NCBI GenBank assembly: GCA_018857735.1 | Contig: JABMCL010002073.1 | Location: 507,501-571,500, forward strand | DNA length: 64,000 nt | Direction of reading: 5' to 3' | From: Alviniconcha marisindica | Lineage: Eukaryota; Mollusca; Gastropoda; Provannidae | Part shown: positions 20,411 to 33,369 of the stretch, piece after piece | Layout of the letters: each line of letters begins with the position of its first letter | Numbering within the stretch: the stretch's first letter is position 1 | Notes under the pieces: model-generated | Databases searched by the model: none | Told to the model about the DNA's origin: nothing | What the model saw: only the letters and a program-made list of their open reading frames with translations | Program-made: the position numbers and the translations under genes

Positions 20411-21554
20411 TGCAAGTGCACACACACTCACTCTAACACTCGTACATTACTCTTTGAACATCAAACTTTGTAATGAACTCTATAACTTTATGCAGTTTAC
20501 TAGGCACTTCCAAAAAAAAAATAAAAAAAAAAATAAAGGAAAATGTATTCACAATCACAGGTACCACCCATACTTACAACCTAAATTTATTTCACAACCG
20601 TGCAGCATTTCTACCTCTCAACAACTATCACATTTACACCAAGTCCATAATTATTTGTTACAGGTACTACAACACAACACATGTAATAATTAAACCTGCC
20701 ACATGCAAACTCAACATGGGTGGAATGTACAATACAGCGATATACAACACTGAGGTTTCTATAAGCTATCAAAAGGCTGGTTATCACATTACACATGACG
20801 CAGGCCTGCAGACTGGTTCAACTATTCAGTTCCAGCATGCATGGTTCAAATATTCAGTTCCAGCATGCACTTTGCGTTAAACATCCAAGGATATGCACAA
20901 CTGGGGTCATGCTGAAACTTTGACATAAGAAGACGTTAATTTCCAGCGTTCTTTTCGGTGTGATGATCACACTCCACCAGTTGTGCCTGAAGTACAGATG
21001 CTGTACAAAAGAATTATGGCTGGTTCTGGCACTCTGGTACCACAGCAACATCGGCAAAAAGTTGGTGGCAGCACGAGATGGGTTTTCATCAATGCATTCA
21101 TCTTTTCAGGTGAGGATTTTGAACAGATTGTAAATAAACAAGTAAAACGAAAACAAACAAAAAAAAACAAGTGGTGGCAGTACTAATAAGTTAACAACAA
21201 TGCCAATGTATCGGTTGTGACTAGAATGTCATAAAACAACATATTCCAAAACAAAACCATTTGTTACACCAACAATCAACAACTTGCTCCCGTGTTAACA
21301 AACGGACTACTGCTGATGGTCTAAACCATTGTTTTCCAATCTCAACACGACTGGATTTTCTGTCATCTGTTGGCTTGTTTTGACTTTCAAAGACAAGTAG
21401 CCCGAATAAGGGCCCTTCTACCAGTTCCTTTGATGGTCTGACCCTGGTGTCCAAGTCCATCAGGAGTAACAATAACTATTTTATTCCTAACACAGTATAG
21501 CGTAGGGGTGTGAGTGTGTCTGGCTGCACGCTGTCATACCCTCTGTCCTGGGCC

Positions 21555-21908
21555 AGTCTTCCAGTATCTGTCCACGCCTGACATTGTATTCTTGTATCTG
21601 TCCAAGCCTGACAGAGTACTTCTGTATCTGTCCAAGCCTGACAGTGTATTTCTGTATCTGTCCAAGCCTGACAGTGTATTCCTGTGCTTGTCCAAGCCTG
21701 ACATCATATTCCTGTACCTGTCCAAACCTAATATTGTATTCCAGTATCTGTCCAAGCCTGATAATGCATTCCAGTATCTGTCCAAGCCTGATATTGTATT
21801 CCTATATTTGTCCAAGCTTGACTTTGTATTCCTGTACCTGTCCAAGCCTGACTTTGTATTCCTGTATCTGTCCAAGCCTGACATTGTATTCCTGTACCTG
21901 TCCAAACT
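21555..21908. repeat. 30-bp minisatellite, about 12 copies
   Basis: Unit TGTCCAAGCCTGACATTGTA plus TTCCTGTATC. The period is a multiple of three, so both strands show long spurious frames. Confidence 0.92.
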
Positions 21909-22046
21909 GGTGATCTGCAATGCTTTTAATGTAAAACACAATGTTCCAGTATGTGAGCATGGATTACAGACCTTCCAGTATGCAAGCATGGATTGCACCT
22001 ATTAGGGAACCCAAACAGTGCACATAGGAAGAGGCGTCATCAGCAG

Positions 22047-22052
22047 TTTAAT
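22047..22052 (-). terminator. Candidate poly(A) signal ATTAAA for the zinc-finger gene
   Basis: Reverse complement of TTTAAT, about 0.86 kb downstream of the stop at 22,916. An AATAAA complement also occurs at 21,480-21,485. Neither can be confirmed. Confidence 0.2.
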
Positions 22053-22136
22053 TAATGCATGATCGTTAAACTAATAAAGCCTCAGGTGTCAAGGGCTCAG
22101 CTTCCAGTATTTCTTTTTTTTAAATTTGCCCCAGTA

Positions 22137-22432
22137 GCATCATGACAGGTAAACTCAACATCATGACAGGTAAACTCTCAATATCATGACAGGTAAACTC
22201 TCAGCATCATGATAGGTACATTTTCACCACCATGACAGGTAAACTCTCAACATCAAGACAGGAAAACTCAACATCATGACAAGCAAGCTCTCAACATGAC
22301 AGGTAAACTCTCAACATTATGATGGGTAAACTCACATCATGACAGGCAAGCTCTCAACATGACAGGTAAACTCTCAAGATCATGATAGGCAAACTCTCTC
22401 AACATCATGACAGGTAAACTCTCATCATCCCA
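22137..22432. repeat. Short minisatellite CATCATGACAGGTAAACTCTCAA
   Basis: About twelve imperfect copies of 20-30 bp downstream of the zinc-finger gene stop. Confidence 0.88.
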
Positions 22433-22439
22433 TGCTGGG

Positions 22440-22800
22440 TAATGCCACTCTGGCAGCTGATGTAGTCTACCAAGAATCCGATTCAATATGTGCCCAGCCC
22501 CCCCCCCCCCTCCCCAAAAAACAACACAAAAAAAACAAACCAAAAACACCCCACCCCCCAATAACAATGGCAGCTGCTGTAGTCTGCCAAGAATGGGATT
22601 CAGAATGTGCACCCCCCAAAACAAGCACTCTGCAGTCTGCCAAGAATGGACAGAATGTACACCCCACAAACAATGGCAGCTGCATGTCTGCCAGAATGAA
22701 ATGGGATTCAGAATGTGCACATCAACCCCCCCCCCCCCCCCCCCCCCCAATAACAGCAGCATGCTGTAGTCTACCAAGAACAGGATTCAGAATGAGTACA
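22440..22800. repeat. About 100-bp imperfect repeat with poly-C tracts
   Basis: Four copies of TCTGCCAAGAATGGGATTCA-type sequence separated by C-rich tracts; the longest uninterrupted C run is about 22,727-22,748. Confidence 0.75.
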
Positions 22801-22915
22801 CAACCCCCCAAGGTCCTCCCCCCCAAAAGGAAGAACAAAAACACACAGCCTACCAAACAAACAACAACAAAAAACCAAAACAATGTTATTTTACTGTTGA
22901 CCTGTAGATCCGTCA

Positions 22916-23146
22916 TCATCTTGCGCTGCTGCACTTGCTGGATCTGTTCAGCTGTGGCTTGGGAATGACCAGCTCCACGGAGGTTTCGCTTCCATCGTCA
23001 CGCAGACCATTGACGCCTGCTAGCGACGCTCCCGGCACGTCCGTTTCCACGCTGTTGCCATTGACGACTACCCCGGCGGCGTTGTCTGAGCCTCCGGTTG
23101 TGCCGTTGTCCTGCGGGGATTGATGGTCTGCTGGACTGTTCTGCTC
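22916..23146 (-). CDS. ZNF423: ZNF423/521-like exon L: C-terminal tail and stop
   Basis: Acceptor TTTTGCACAG|GAG, phase 0 from exon K, 76 codons then TGA at 22,916-22,918. No finger: an Asn/Gly/Ser-rich tail ([17 protein letters not shown]) ending [14 protein letters not shown]...SSAR. Choice of frame follows from the phase of exon K. Confidence 0.75.
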   Translation of the reverse strand, partial: EQNSPADHQSPQDNGTTGGSDNAAGVVVNGNSVETDVPGASLAGVNGLRDDGSETSVELVIPKPQLNRSSKCSSAR

Positions 23147-26100
23147 CTGTGCAAAACAACAACAACACAGTCACGCTGCTGAGCTGACCGGCATGACAGC
23201 AGAGACAGTGGGCACTGACTGGTCTTTGATCCACAAACAGATGGCCATCGAAACAACTGAACAAAACACACAAACAGTTTAAAGGGGAATGGAACCGAAA
23301 AAGATTCACAGAAGAAGATGCTGAGCTGACCGGCATGGCAGCAGAGACAGTGGGCACTGACTGCTCTTTGATCCACAAACAGATGACCATAAAGACAACT
23401 GAACGATAGTGTAGATCTGAACTGTAATGATCCCGTCTCTTAGTGGACTATTTCAACAGTCAACGATAGTGTAGATCTGAACTGTAATGATCCCATCTCT
23501 TAGTGGACTATTTCAACAGTCAACAATAGTGTAGATCTGAACTGTAATGATCCCATCTCTTAGTGGACTATTTCAACAGTCAACAATAGTGTAGATATGA
23601 ACTGTAAGGATCACATCTCTTGATGGACTATTTTAACAGTCAACAATAGTGTAGATCTGAACTGTAATAATCCCATCTCTTAATGGACTATTTCAACAGT
23701 CGACAATAATGTAGATCTGAACTGTAATAATCCTATCTCTTAATGGACTATTTCAACAGTCGACAATAATGTAGATCTGAACTGTAATAATCCCATCTCT
23801 TAATGGACTATTTTAACAGTCAACAATAGTGTAGATCTGAACTGTAAGGATCCCATCTCTTGATGGACTATTTCAACAGTCAGAGTTGCTCTTAACTATT
23901 ATCATCCGGTCTCTTAACGGACCATTTCAACAGTGAGAGATAGTGTAGATTTGTACACAGTACTGGAATGATCCTGTCTCTTTGTGGACTATGTCAACAA
24001 CAGTGTTCATCTGACTTGTAAGGATCCGGTCAGCGATAGTGTAGATCTGAACTGTAAAGATCCTGTCTCTTTGTGGACTATGTCAACAGTCAACAATCAA
24101 GTCAAGTCAGTATCCTTGAATCATCCCTCACAGGGCAATTCAGCTAACTACTCAGGCTCATTAATTTTTTTAAACACAATAGCATGTGACAAGAACAACT
24201 GAACAGCGTAGATCTGAACTGTTGAACAGTGTAGATCTGATCTGAACTGCTATAATCCTGTCTCTTAATGGACTATTTCACCAGTAGCATAGATCTAAAC
24301 TGCAGAATAGTGTAGATCTGATCTGAACTGCTACAATCCTGTCTCTTAATGGACTATTTCACCAACAGTGTAGATCTGAACTGTAGAATAGTGTAGATCT
24401 GATCTGAACTGCAACAATCCTGTCTCTTAATGGGCTATTTCACCAATAGTGTAGATCTGAACTGTAGAATAGTGTAGATCTGATCTCAACTGCAACGATC
24501 CTGTCTCTTAATGGACTATTTCACCAATAGTGTTTATCGGAACTGCAAGGCTCCTGTCTCTTAGTGGACTATTTAAACAGTAATGTTCATCTGAACTGCA
24601 ACGATCCTGTCTCTTAATGGACTATTTCAACAGTAGTGTTCATCTGAACTGCAAGGCTCCTGTCTCTTAGTGGACTATTTCAACAGTAGTGTTCATTCTG
24701 AACTTTTCCCCAAGGGCTCCTGTCTCTTAGTGGACTATTTCAACAACTGCGTTCACCCTGAACTTTTTTTCCCCCAAGGTCCCCCTCGGGTTTCCCTTCC
24801 CCCTTAAGGGGGGACTATTTCCCCCCCAACCAAGGGCCGGGTTTTCGCCCGAACTGCAAGGCTCCTGTCTCTTAGTGGACTATTTCAACAGCGAGCGATA
24901 GCATACACCTCAGCTGTAACAAGCCTGTCCCTCCCTCCATACCTCCAGCGTGGCAAAATGCGTCTTGAGGTGCTCGGTGATGTCGGCCCGCTGGGAGAAG
25001 GACTGGTTGCATAGCGGACACACCAGCGGGGGTGGCAAGCTCACGTGCGTCTTCATGTGAGCCTTCAGGTTCTCCTCCCCTGCACACACGAATTTCACGG
25101 TCGTTGTTTTTGGTTTTCTTCTGTAAACGACTCCCACAGTATCAATAATGAGTCCTGCATCATCAATAATGAGTCCTGCAGTATCAATAATGATTCCTGC
25201 AATTCCCACAGTATTAATAATGATTCCAACAGTACAATAATGATTCCCACAATATCAATAATGATTCCCACAACTCCCACAGTATTAATGATTCCCACAG
25301 TATCAATAATGATTCCTGCAGTATCAATAATGATTCCTGCAGTATCAATAATGATTCCGCTGATTCCAACAGTATCAATAAGGATTCTCACAGGATCAAT
25401 TCCTGCAGTATCAATAATGATTCCCACAGTATTAATAATGATTCCTGTGATTCCCACAGCATCAATAATGATTCCTGCGGTATCAATGATGATTCCCACA
25501 GTATCAATAATTAGGTAGTCCAAAGTGATTTTGAAAATCAATAGTTGACTATCAGACTTGTGCGGTCGCCTCAGCGGCCATAGCTGACTGTGCGGCTTTG
25601 GTAATAAAATCTCTTTGTTATCACGTTTCGGCGGCTGAGTGGCTGAGTGTTGGACGTATGAATAGTTTTGAACTCTTATTTTAGTATAACTTTGAAGAAG
25701 AAAGATTGATCTTTCTACTGATATTTTTTATGAGAGTGTCTGTGGTCTAAAAATAGTACAAAATCCATTAAACACATTTCAAACAACTTTATTCAGGACT
25801 TCTGCTTGTTGAAGGCAGCCATCATGGATATGGAAAGAAAGCTTAGCAACAGCACTTTTGATTGATATAGATTTCATCATGGCTGGACTAGCGTACATCC
25901 AACACTCCGTGTCTGAAAACTGATTACAGCCAGCGTTGTCTGCAACCTATATTTCATCGCTGACAGAAGGCAGCGCTTAGGGGTACCGAGATCGGGGTGA
26001 ATTTTCACATTCTTTTTCAAAGCGTAATAAACATAACAACACAGTTAGGAAGACGAGACATTAAGCTTTTCTCAACAGTAATTTTGATTGAGATTGGACC

Positions 26101-27214
26101 AAAACACACAAGAAATCCGTCAATGAAAATTGCTAAAACCAGACCAGCTTAGTTAAGTGGAACACAGCCGACAGCACTTTGGACTACCTACAATAATGAT
26201 TCCCGCAGTATCAATAATGATTCCCACAGTATCAATCAGTTCCCACAGTATCAATCAGTTTCCTTGTTCAGATGTCACTTAGACTCAGGTCTGTTTTATA
26301 CACAGCCTACAATCATCTGTATACGAGATCAAATTCACAGACACAACCGAGCGGTGCAGCACCTACCAAACAAAGGCCACAGAAATCACAGTCTACTGAC
26401 TACACTATTGTGTGACTTAAACCCAGGTCTGTTTTACACACAGCCTACATGTGTATATATCATTATAGGTGTACTCAAATTCACAGACACAACAAAGAGG
26501 TGTAGCACCTACCAAACAAAGGCCACGAAAATCACGATCTATTGACTATGCTATTGTGTTGTTCATACCTGTTAACATTCACAATGAACGGCCGCAAAGC
26601 CTTCTAATGCTGCAACAGCGCCAGTGGTGTTTGAAAAACAAAAACAGCTGCTCACGTGAAAATCGCTTCTGGCAAATGGTGCAGGGGAAGGGTTTGGTTT
26701 CAGTGTGGCAACGAAGATGAAGCGTCAGCAGCTTTGAATGTGAGAATGTCTTGCTGCACACTGGACATAATAAGCTGATGCCTTCTGAAACACAGACACA
26801 CACTGACCTGTGAAGTCAAACCCGGGCAATGGCATATTCCTGCTGTGTCTAGGTCTTATCACCATCATGCTTTTATGTATCTCAGTCAATGTTTTCCGCC
26901 TAACAAAACATTGTAGGTGTGTGTGTGTGTGTGTGTATGTGTGCGTGCATACATGCATGTGTGCATGTTTGAGTCTGTTCCTGTTGAGAGTCTGTCTCAC
27001 TCTTATAAGGCCCTTTAAATTCTTTCACACATACACACGCACACACACACATGCGCACCAGTACGCATGCACGCACACACACACACACACGCACAAACAC
27101 ACACACACACAAATCTCTCTCTCTATCCCTCTCTCTTCCTCTCTCTCTCTCCCTCTATCTCTCTCAAGTTCAGTCAGTCAATCTCTCTGTCTCTGTCTCT
27201 CTCTCTCACTCACA

Positions 27215-27306
<92 letters not shown>

Positions 27307-30300
27307 CAAACACACAGATCACTGACCAGACTTGTGGGAAGCATTGACATGAATCTCCAGACTTTCTGCTGTGGAAAACTGCTGCTTACAGTGGGAACAG
27401 GTGTGCACCTCTCGGCCACTGGCGCCGTCACCGCCCCCCACATCCACTCCCCCCATGTGGGAGGTGAGGAAATGCTGCTGCATCAGCATAATGCTGGTGA
27501 ACGTCTGCGTGCACAGCGAGCACTTGAGGGTCGCTTCACGGCGCTCGTGGGTCTTGCGGTGGTTGGCAAGAGCAGTGGCGCTGGCAAATTCTTTGGCGCA
27601 GTCACGACATTCATACCTGCAAGGAAAAAGAATGATCGATCAGGGTTTGAAAACTCTTCTCTTTTTCAGAAACTTTCTCTTCAGTCCCATTGCCCTGAGA
27701 TATAAGAGTGTGCTGTGTGCGCAGTGTTTCTGTTGTCAAAATAAGTATGTTTGAGGAATGTGTAAGTGCTTAGGGCCTGTGCAGGTTAGGCGCTTCAGTA
27801 ACCATTATTATCATCATTATCGTTAGTTTTTCAGGCCAGAATCCCAAACTGGTGACTTTCCCATTTTGGCATAACATTTTTTAAGGTGCCTTTTCATTAC
27901 ACACGTAACTGCAAGAATATATGTCAACACTTTGAATTTAATCCTACAGAATGATGCTAACATGACAGCGTGAGGAGGCAGTGATTCAAACAATGGGAGA
28001 AACCCATTCTTCTTCCTTGAAGATTCATCCCAAGGTCAAGAGATCCACAAAGCCTGCTTACCGAGGAGGAGACTCCGCAGTGTGGAGTGGGGCTGGAGGG
28101 TGGTTGTATATCAGCACGTGATTGTCCAGCTCCGCCGAGAAAAAGAAGCGCTGACTGCACTGTCCGCACGTGTGCCTTCGACCTTGAACCCCATGCTCCA
28201 AGGCATGAACTTGAATCTCGGCCGCTGAGCCGAACACCTTGCCGCAGACGCTGCACCTGATTTCGCCTTTGTTCTTGTACACGTGCTCTATGAGGTGGCA
28301 CTGCAGCTTTGCCGGAGACTCGAACACCAGCGTACACAGCTTGCACTCATGGGTGGTGCCTTCCTGAAGCATGTGGTTGGCCACGTGCAGCTGAATCTCG
28401 TATTCCGTGCTGAAAGACTCCTGGCACTTGATGCACTGGTAAGTCTGAGGCGTGTTGAGCAGCGAAGCGGATTTGGAGGATGCCGCAGCAGGGGGCGAGC
28501 TGTGGGTGGCCATGTGAGCGTCCAGCTGAGCCTTGGAGGCAAACTTCTCGCTGCACTGCGAGCAGGTGTGCAGAGGGGACTCCCCGTGGTAGCAAGGCTT
28601 GCACACGTAGTAGGTCCGGCCGCTGGAGTTGAGCTTGGAGACGAGGTTCTCCTTGGAGTCGAAGGTCTTGAGGCAGACGCAGCAGGTGTAGAAGCTGGGT
28701 CGCATCTGGTAGTGGTGCTTGCCGTGCATCTGCAGCTCCACCACCGACGCCAGAGTCTGGCGGCACACGATGCACTGCAGCATGGAACCCTGCGCAGCAG
28801 GACACAGAATCATTCTTCTGAGCATTGGACACGAAAACAACACAACACAGCTCGACCAAAAACAGGTAAGTGTCTTATCCTCTATTTCCAAGCAGTGGAC
28901 ACGAAACAACACAACACAGCTCGACCAAAAACAGATAAGTGTCTTAGTTCTCTATCTCATTTCCAAGCAGTGGACACGAAAACAACACAACACAGCTCAC
29001 CAAAACAGGTAAGTGTCTTAGTTCTATCTATTTCCAAGCAGTGGACATGAAAACAACACAACACAGCGACCAAAACAGGTAAGTGTCTTAGTTCCCTATC
29101 TCATTTCCAAGCAGTGGACACGAAAACAACACAACACAGCTCAACCAAAAACAGGTAAGTGTCTTAGTTCCCTACCTCATTTCCAAGCATGGACACGAAA
29201 CAACACAACACAGCTCGACCAAAAACAGGTAAGTGTCTTAGTTCTCTATCTCATTTCCAAGCAGTGGACACGAAAACAACACAACACAGCTCGACCAAAA
29301 ACAGGTAAGTGTCGTAGCTCTCCATGTCATTTTTCATACTGTTAAGTGTCACTTTGTAGCTTGATAAAGGGGATTACCCTGAAATTTCAAAGGTTGTGTT
29401 TTGTCCTAATAAATAGTGTTCTTTTGAACCTTTTATCTGTACAGAACATGAAGGTTTATAAGATACTCAGCGTTTGCATGGTCAGGCCAGAAAGCTACTT
29501 TTTTGCTAGCAGGAGTTATAGGAACTAGTCTTCCCAGGCTAAACTTCTTGTGTGCTTGAAGCAGGTTAAAAGAACATGATCCACCAAAAAAAAAAACTGT
29601 GATTGAACATGCTGGTGATTTTATATCAATTTATAAGGTGACATTTTTGGGCACCATCACAAACACTTGTTTCATGAGCACATTACATTTGTGCTCTTTT
29701 CCCACACTTAATTTTGATGTCACCAAAATGTCTGGCATCACAGACAGAACACCAGGAAGCTCTCAGTTCTGCATACAGTTCACGGAAGAAATACATGTAT
29801 GTGGATAGCAATCATTTTTGTCACTGATTCTTTTTATCTCTGTGGAGTGAACTCTTCATGACATATTGCAGCATTCTAGAAAAAATGTAAGTCCACAAGA
29901 AAAGGTGCGGTCTACTGGGTTTTACCTCAAATCTATTTTTAACTCATATCAATTAGTAATATTTTGGTAAAATGCACCTCCCCCCCCCCCCCCCCCCAAA
30001 TGCAAGAAAACAAATCATAACAAAAAATTTAAAAAATCACATTTATAAACACTCGTTTTCTCACCAAATCTGTGAAAGCTAGTTCCTTTAAAAGTATAAT
30101 AGAGAAGAAGAAAAAATACACAGTAGCCATTATGCCTTCTCTTATGGAAAGGTGGACTTGGGTTCTTTAACGTGTGAAACAATCTTACTGCATGCTGTGC
30201 ATACAGAGTGCAAGACTGGCACTGACAACTCTGCACAGGTGTTCACTCAGAAGACCCGAAAAAATGTTCCTTCACCCCGTCGCATCCAAGAATCAAACCT

Positions 30301-33300
30301 CGGCCGCTGGATTTACGGGCCAGCATGCAAACCAACATGTGACCGACTCCCATTAGTTAGTTAGTTAGTCAGTTAGTTAGTTAGCGCGACCAACCTGGTA
30401 GCCGTGCTCCTGAGCGTGGGAGTAGTACTGCTCCTCCGTCTTGAGGGACATCTTGCACACAAAGCAGATGTTCCCTTGCTGGACCTTGCAGTGCTGGAGC
30501 TTGTGCTCGGCCAGCGTGGACCCCGAGGGGAAGGTCTCGTCGCAGATGTTGCACTTGAGGCTGGTGGAGTTGGCGTGGATCTTCATGTGCTTGTCGCACT
30601 CCGTCTGGTTCCGGAACGTCTGGCTGCACAGGGTGCAAGCCATCTGGCTGCTGCTCTGCGTCTCTGCTGATCAAAACAGGCTGAGGTCAGTGAGCAAGTT
30701 GTCAGCAATGTTTAGGGCCAATAACTGGCCATGTTTAGGTCAGTGAGCAAGTTGTCAGCAATGTTTAGGGCCAATAACTGGCCATGTTTAGGTCAGTGGG
30801 CCAGTAATCAGCAATGTTTAGGGCCAGTAACTGGCCATGTTTAGGTCAGTGAGCAAGTTGTCAGCAATGTTTAGGGCCAATAATTGGCCATGTTTAGGTC
30901 AGTGAGCAAGTTGTCAGCAATGTTTAGGGCCAATAACTGGCCATGTTTAGGTCAGTGAGCAAGTTGTCAGCAATGTTTAGGGCCAATAATTGGCCATGTT
31001 TAGGTCAGTGAGCAAGTAGTCAGCAATGTTTAGGGCCAATAACTGGCCATGTTTAGGTCAGTGAGGGCCCGTAATCAGCAATGTTTAGGGCCAGTAACTG
31101 GCCATGTTTAGGTCAGTGAGCAAGTTGTCAGCAATGTTTAGGGCCAATAACTGGCCATGTTTAGGTCAGTGAGCAAGTAGTCAGCAATGTTTAGGGCCAG
31201 TAACTGGCCATGTTTAGGTCAGTGAGCCAAGTAGTCAGCAATGTTTAGGGCCAATAATTGGCCATGTTTAGGTCAGTGAGCCAGTAATCAGCAATGTTTA
31301 GGGCCAATAATGGCCATGTTTAGGTCAGTGAGCCAGTAATCAGCAATGTTTAGGGCCAGTAACTGGCCATGTTTAGGTCAGTGAGCCAGTAATCAGCAAT
31401 GTTTAGGGCCAGTAACTGGCCATGTTTAGGTCAGTGAGCCAGTAATCAGCAATGTTTAGGGCCAATAACTGGCCATGTTTAGGTCAGTGAGCCAAGTAAG
31501 TCAGCAATGTTTAGGGCCAATAATGGCCATGTTTAGGTCAGTGAGCCAGTAATCAGCAATGTTTAGGGCCATAATGGCCATGTTTAGGTCAGTGAGCCAG
31601 TAATCAGCAATGTTTAGGCTAAATTCATGTTAGGAGGGGCCCGTAATCAGCAATGTTTACAGTCGGTGAGCAGTGACAATGCAGCAATGTTTAGGCCAAT
31701 AATTCAGCATGTTTAGGTCTGTGAGCATAATCAGCAATGTTAATAAGGCAAGGTAGTGAGCAATAATCAGCAATGTTTACATAATTGAGTGTTCAGTCAG
31801 CGAGCCAATAATCAGCAGTGTTCTCAACTATAAATGAGCCAGAATCAAATGTTGAAAAAAAAAGGTCTGAGCAACAAAGGTGTTTGTTAAAATAATCACA
31901 GTTTAATTGTATGAGTCATATAACAGCAAGGTTAAAAGCTATTAATATTACATCTCCAACAATAAATGGTGTAAAATGAATTAAAAGAATCAAGTTTGTT
32001 GAAGTCATTCTAACACCAAAAGAAAAGCATCCAACCTGGGAAATAATTGAAGTTGTTGAAGTCATTCCAACAGCAAACCGAGTCAAAAGGATCAAAGCTG
32101 CTCTGGTCAATCAACTAGTAAATGAGTTAAGAGAATCAAAGTTGTTGAGGTTACTCCGGCAGCAAAGGTGTTAAAATAATCAAAGTTATTGAGGTCACTA
32201 TAGCAGGCAATGGGTTAAAACTATAAATAAAAAAATAACTGAAAACTCAATTTTACAATGGATTAAAACGACAATAAAAGATTCAATCTTCAGTGAAAGA
32301 CAGTATCTATATAACACAAAACAGCAACCAACCTGTCAAGACAGACACCAGCGTCTGGTTCTGCTGCAGGAACTTCTCTCTGGAGGACTGTGAGTGCGCT
32401 GCGGGTGCTGCAAAGCTCCCCATGGGGCTGACGCTGGCGCTCCTCCCTTTGCCCGACGGGCTCAGAGAGTTACCTCCCATCCCCACAGTCCTCAGCCCAT
32501 GCTCCTGGGCTTTGTGGATGGCTAGCAAAGCCTGCTGGGTAAAGCGGCTGTCACAAATGTTGCACACGTGCACTGCCTCACTGTTCTTCCACACGGCCGA
32601 TGACATCGATGTCGCCAACGGCGACGCAGACGGCTGAGGGACGGCTGGGCTGAGGGATTTCCGAGTCTCGCTGCTCTGGGAGGATGGGCGGGGCGACCTC
32701 GTCTGAGCGAGGCTGGACAAGACCGAAGTGGAAGAATCTGCCTCCTCTTTGATGCTGACATTGTTCAAGGAACTGGAGGCGGGCGAAAGAAGAGCGGCCA
32801 CTGCAGCCTTGGTGTCGGCGTCGGCATGCTCGGTCTGCATGTGCTGGTCCAGGAGGTACTCGATGTGGAACGCCTGCTCGCACATGGTGCAGCGGAACGG
32901 CTTGCTGTGGGTGGTCAGGTGACACTGCAGCTCCATCTCACTGGTGAAGCTCTCGGCGCAGAACAAGCAGCGGTAGGGCTTGGCCAGGTGAAGGTGGTTC
33001 ACCCTCACATGCACCTGGAGAACAGGGAAAGGCACCGGAGTTACTGCTAATCCATCACCGCTATTAAAAGGTCATGTCCAACATATATATTTATAGATCA
33101 CTATAAATACATATCTCAATGAAAAAATCAAGTACGAACAGCCTTTAGCAAACATATATATATCTGCAACCTCGCTGCAGTCAACTGTTTCAAAGAAAAA
33201 TGTTGAACTAAAAATGAGGTGGAATTACTGCCAATCCATCACTGCTATTAAAAGGTCATCTAATATATATATATATATATATAGAACAATATCTTGTTGA

Positions 33301-33325
33301 AAAATAAAGTACTAACAGCCTTTAG

Positions 33326-33369
<44 letters not shown>

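Larger units (their letters stand above)
18600..21500. other. Intergenic DNA, no gene seen
   Basis: AT-rich sequence between the two convergent genes. Apart from repeat copy A at 20,066 and a CA microsatellite at 20,366-20,408 I find no structure. A short T-rich run (TTTCTTTCTTTCTTTC near 19,045) precedes a GC-richer block at 19,060-19,180 that may be an old mobile fragment. Confidence 0.5.

Noticed and set aside
24765..24855. A distinct element inside the 60-bp array
   Set aside because: Runs of T, C and G replacing unit bases look like low-quality sequence rather than a biological insert.
27067..27705. 212-codon plus-strand frame through a CA/CT repeat
   Set aside because: It is antisense to zinc-finger exon I and otherwise simple repeat.
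28283..29050. 255-codon plus-strand frame
   Set aside because: Antisense shadow of zinc-finger exon H extended into the 70-bp array; no family similarity, whereas the minus strand shows seven zinc modules.
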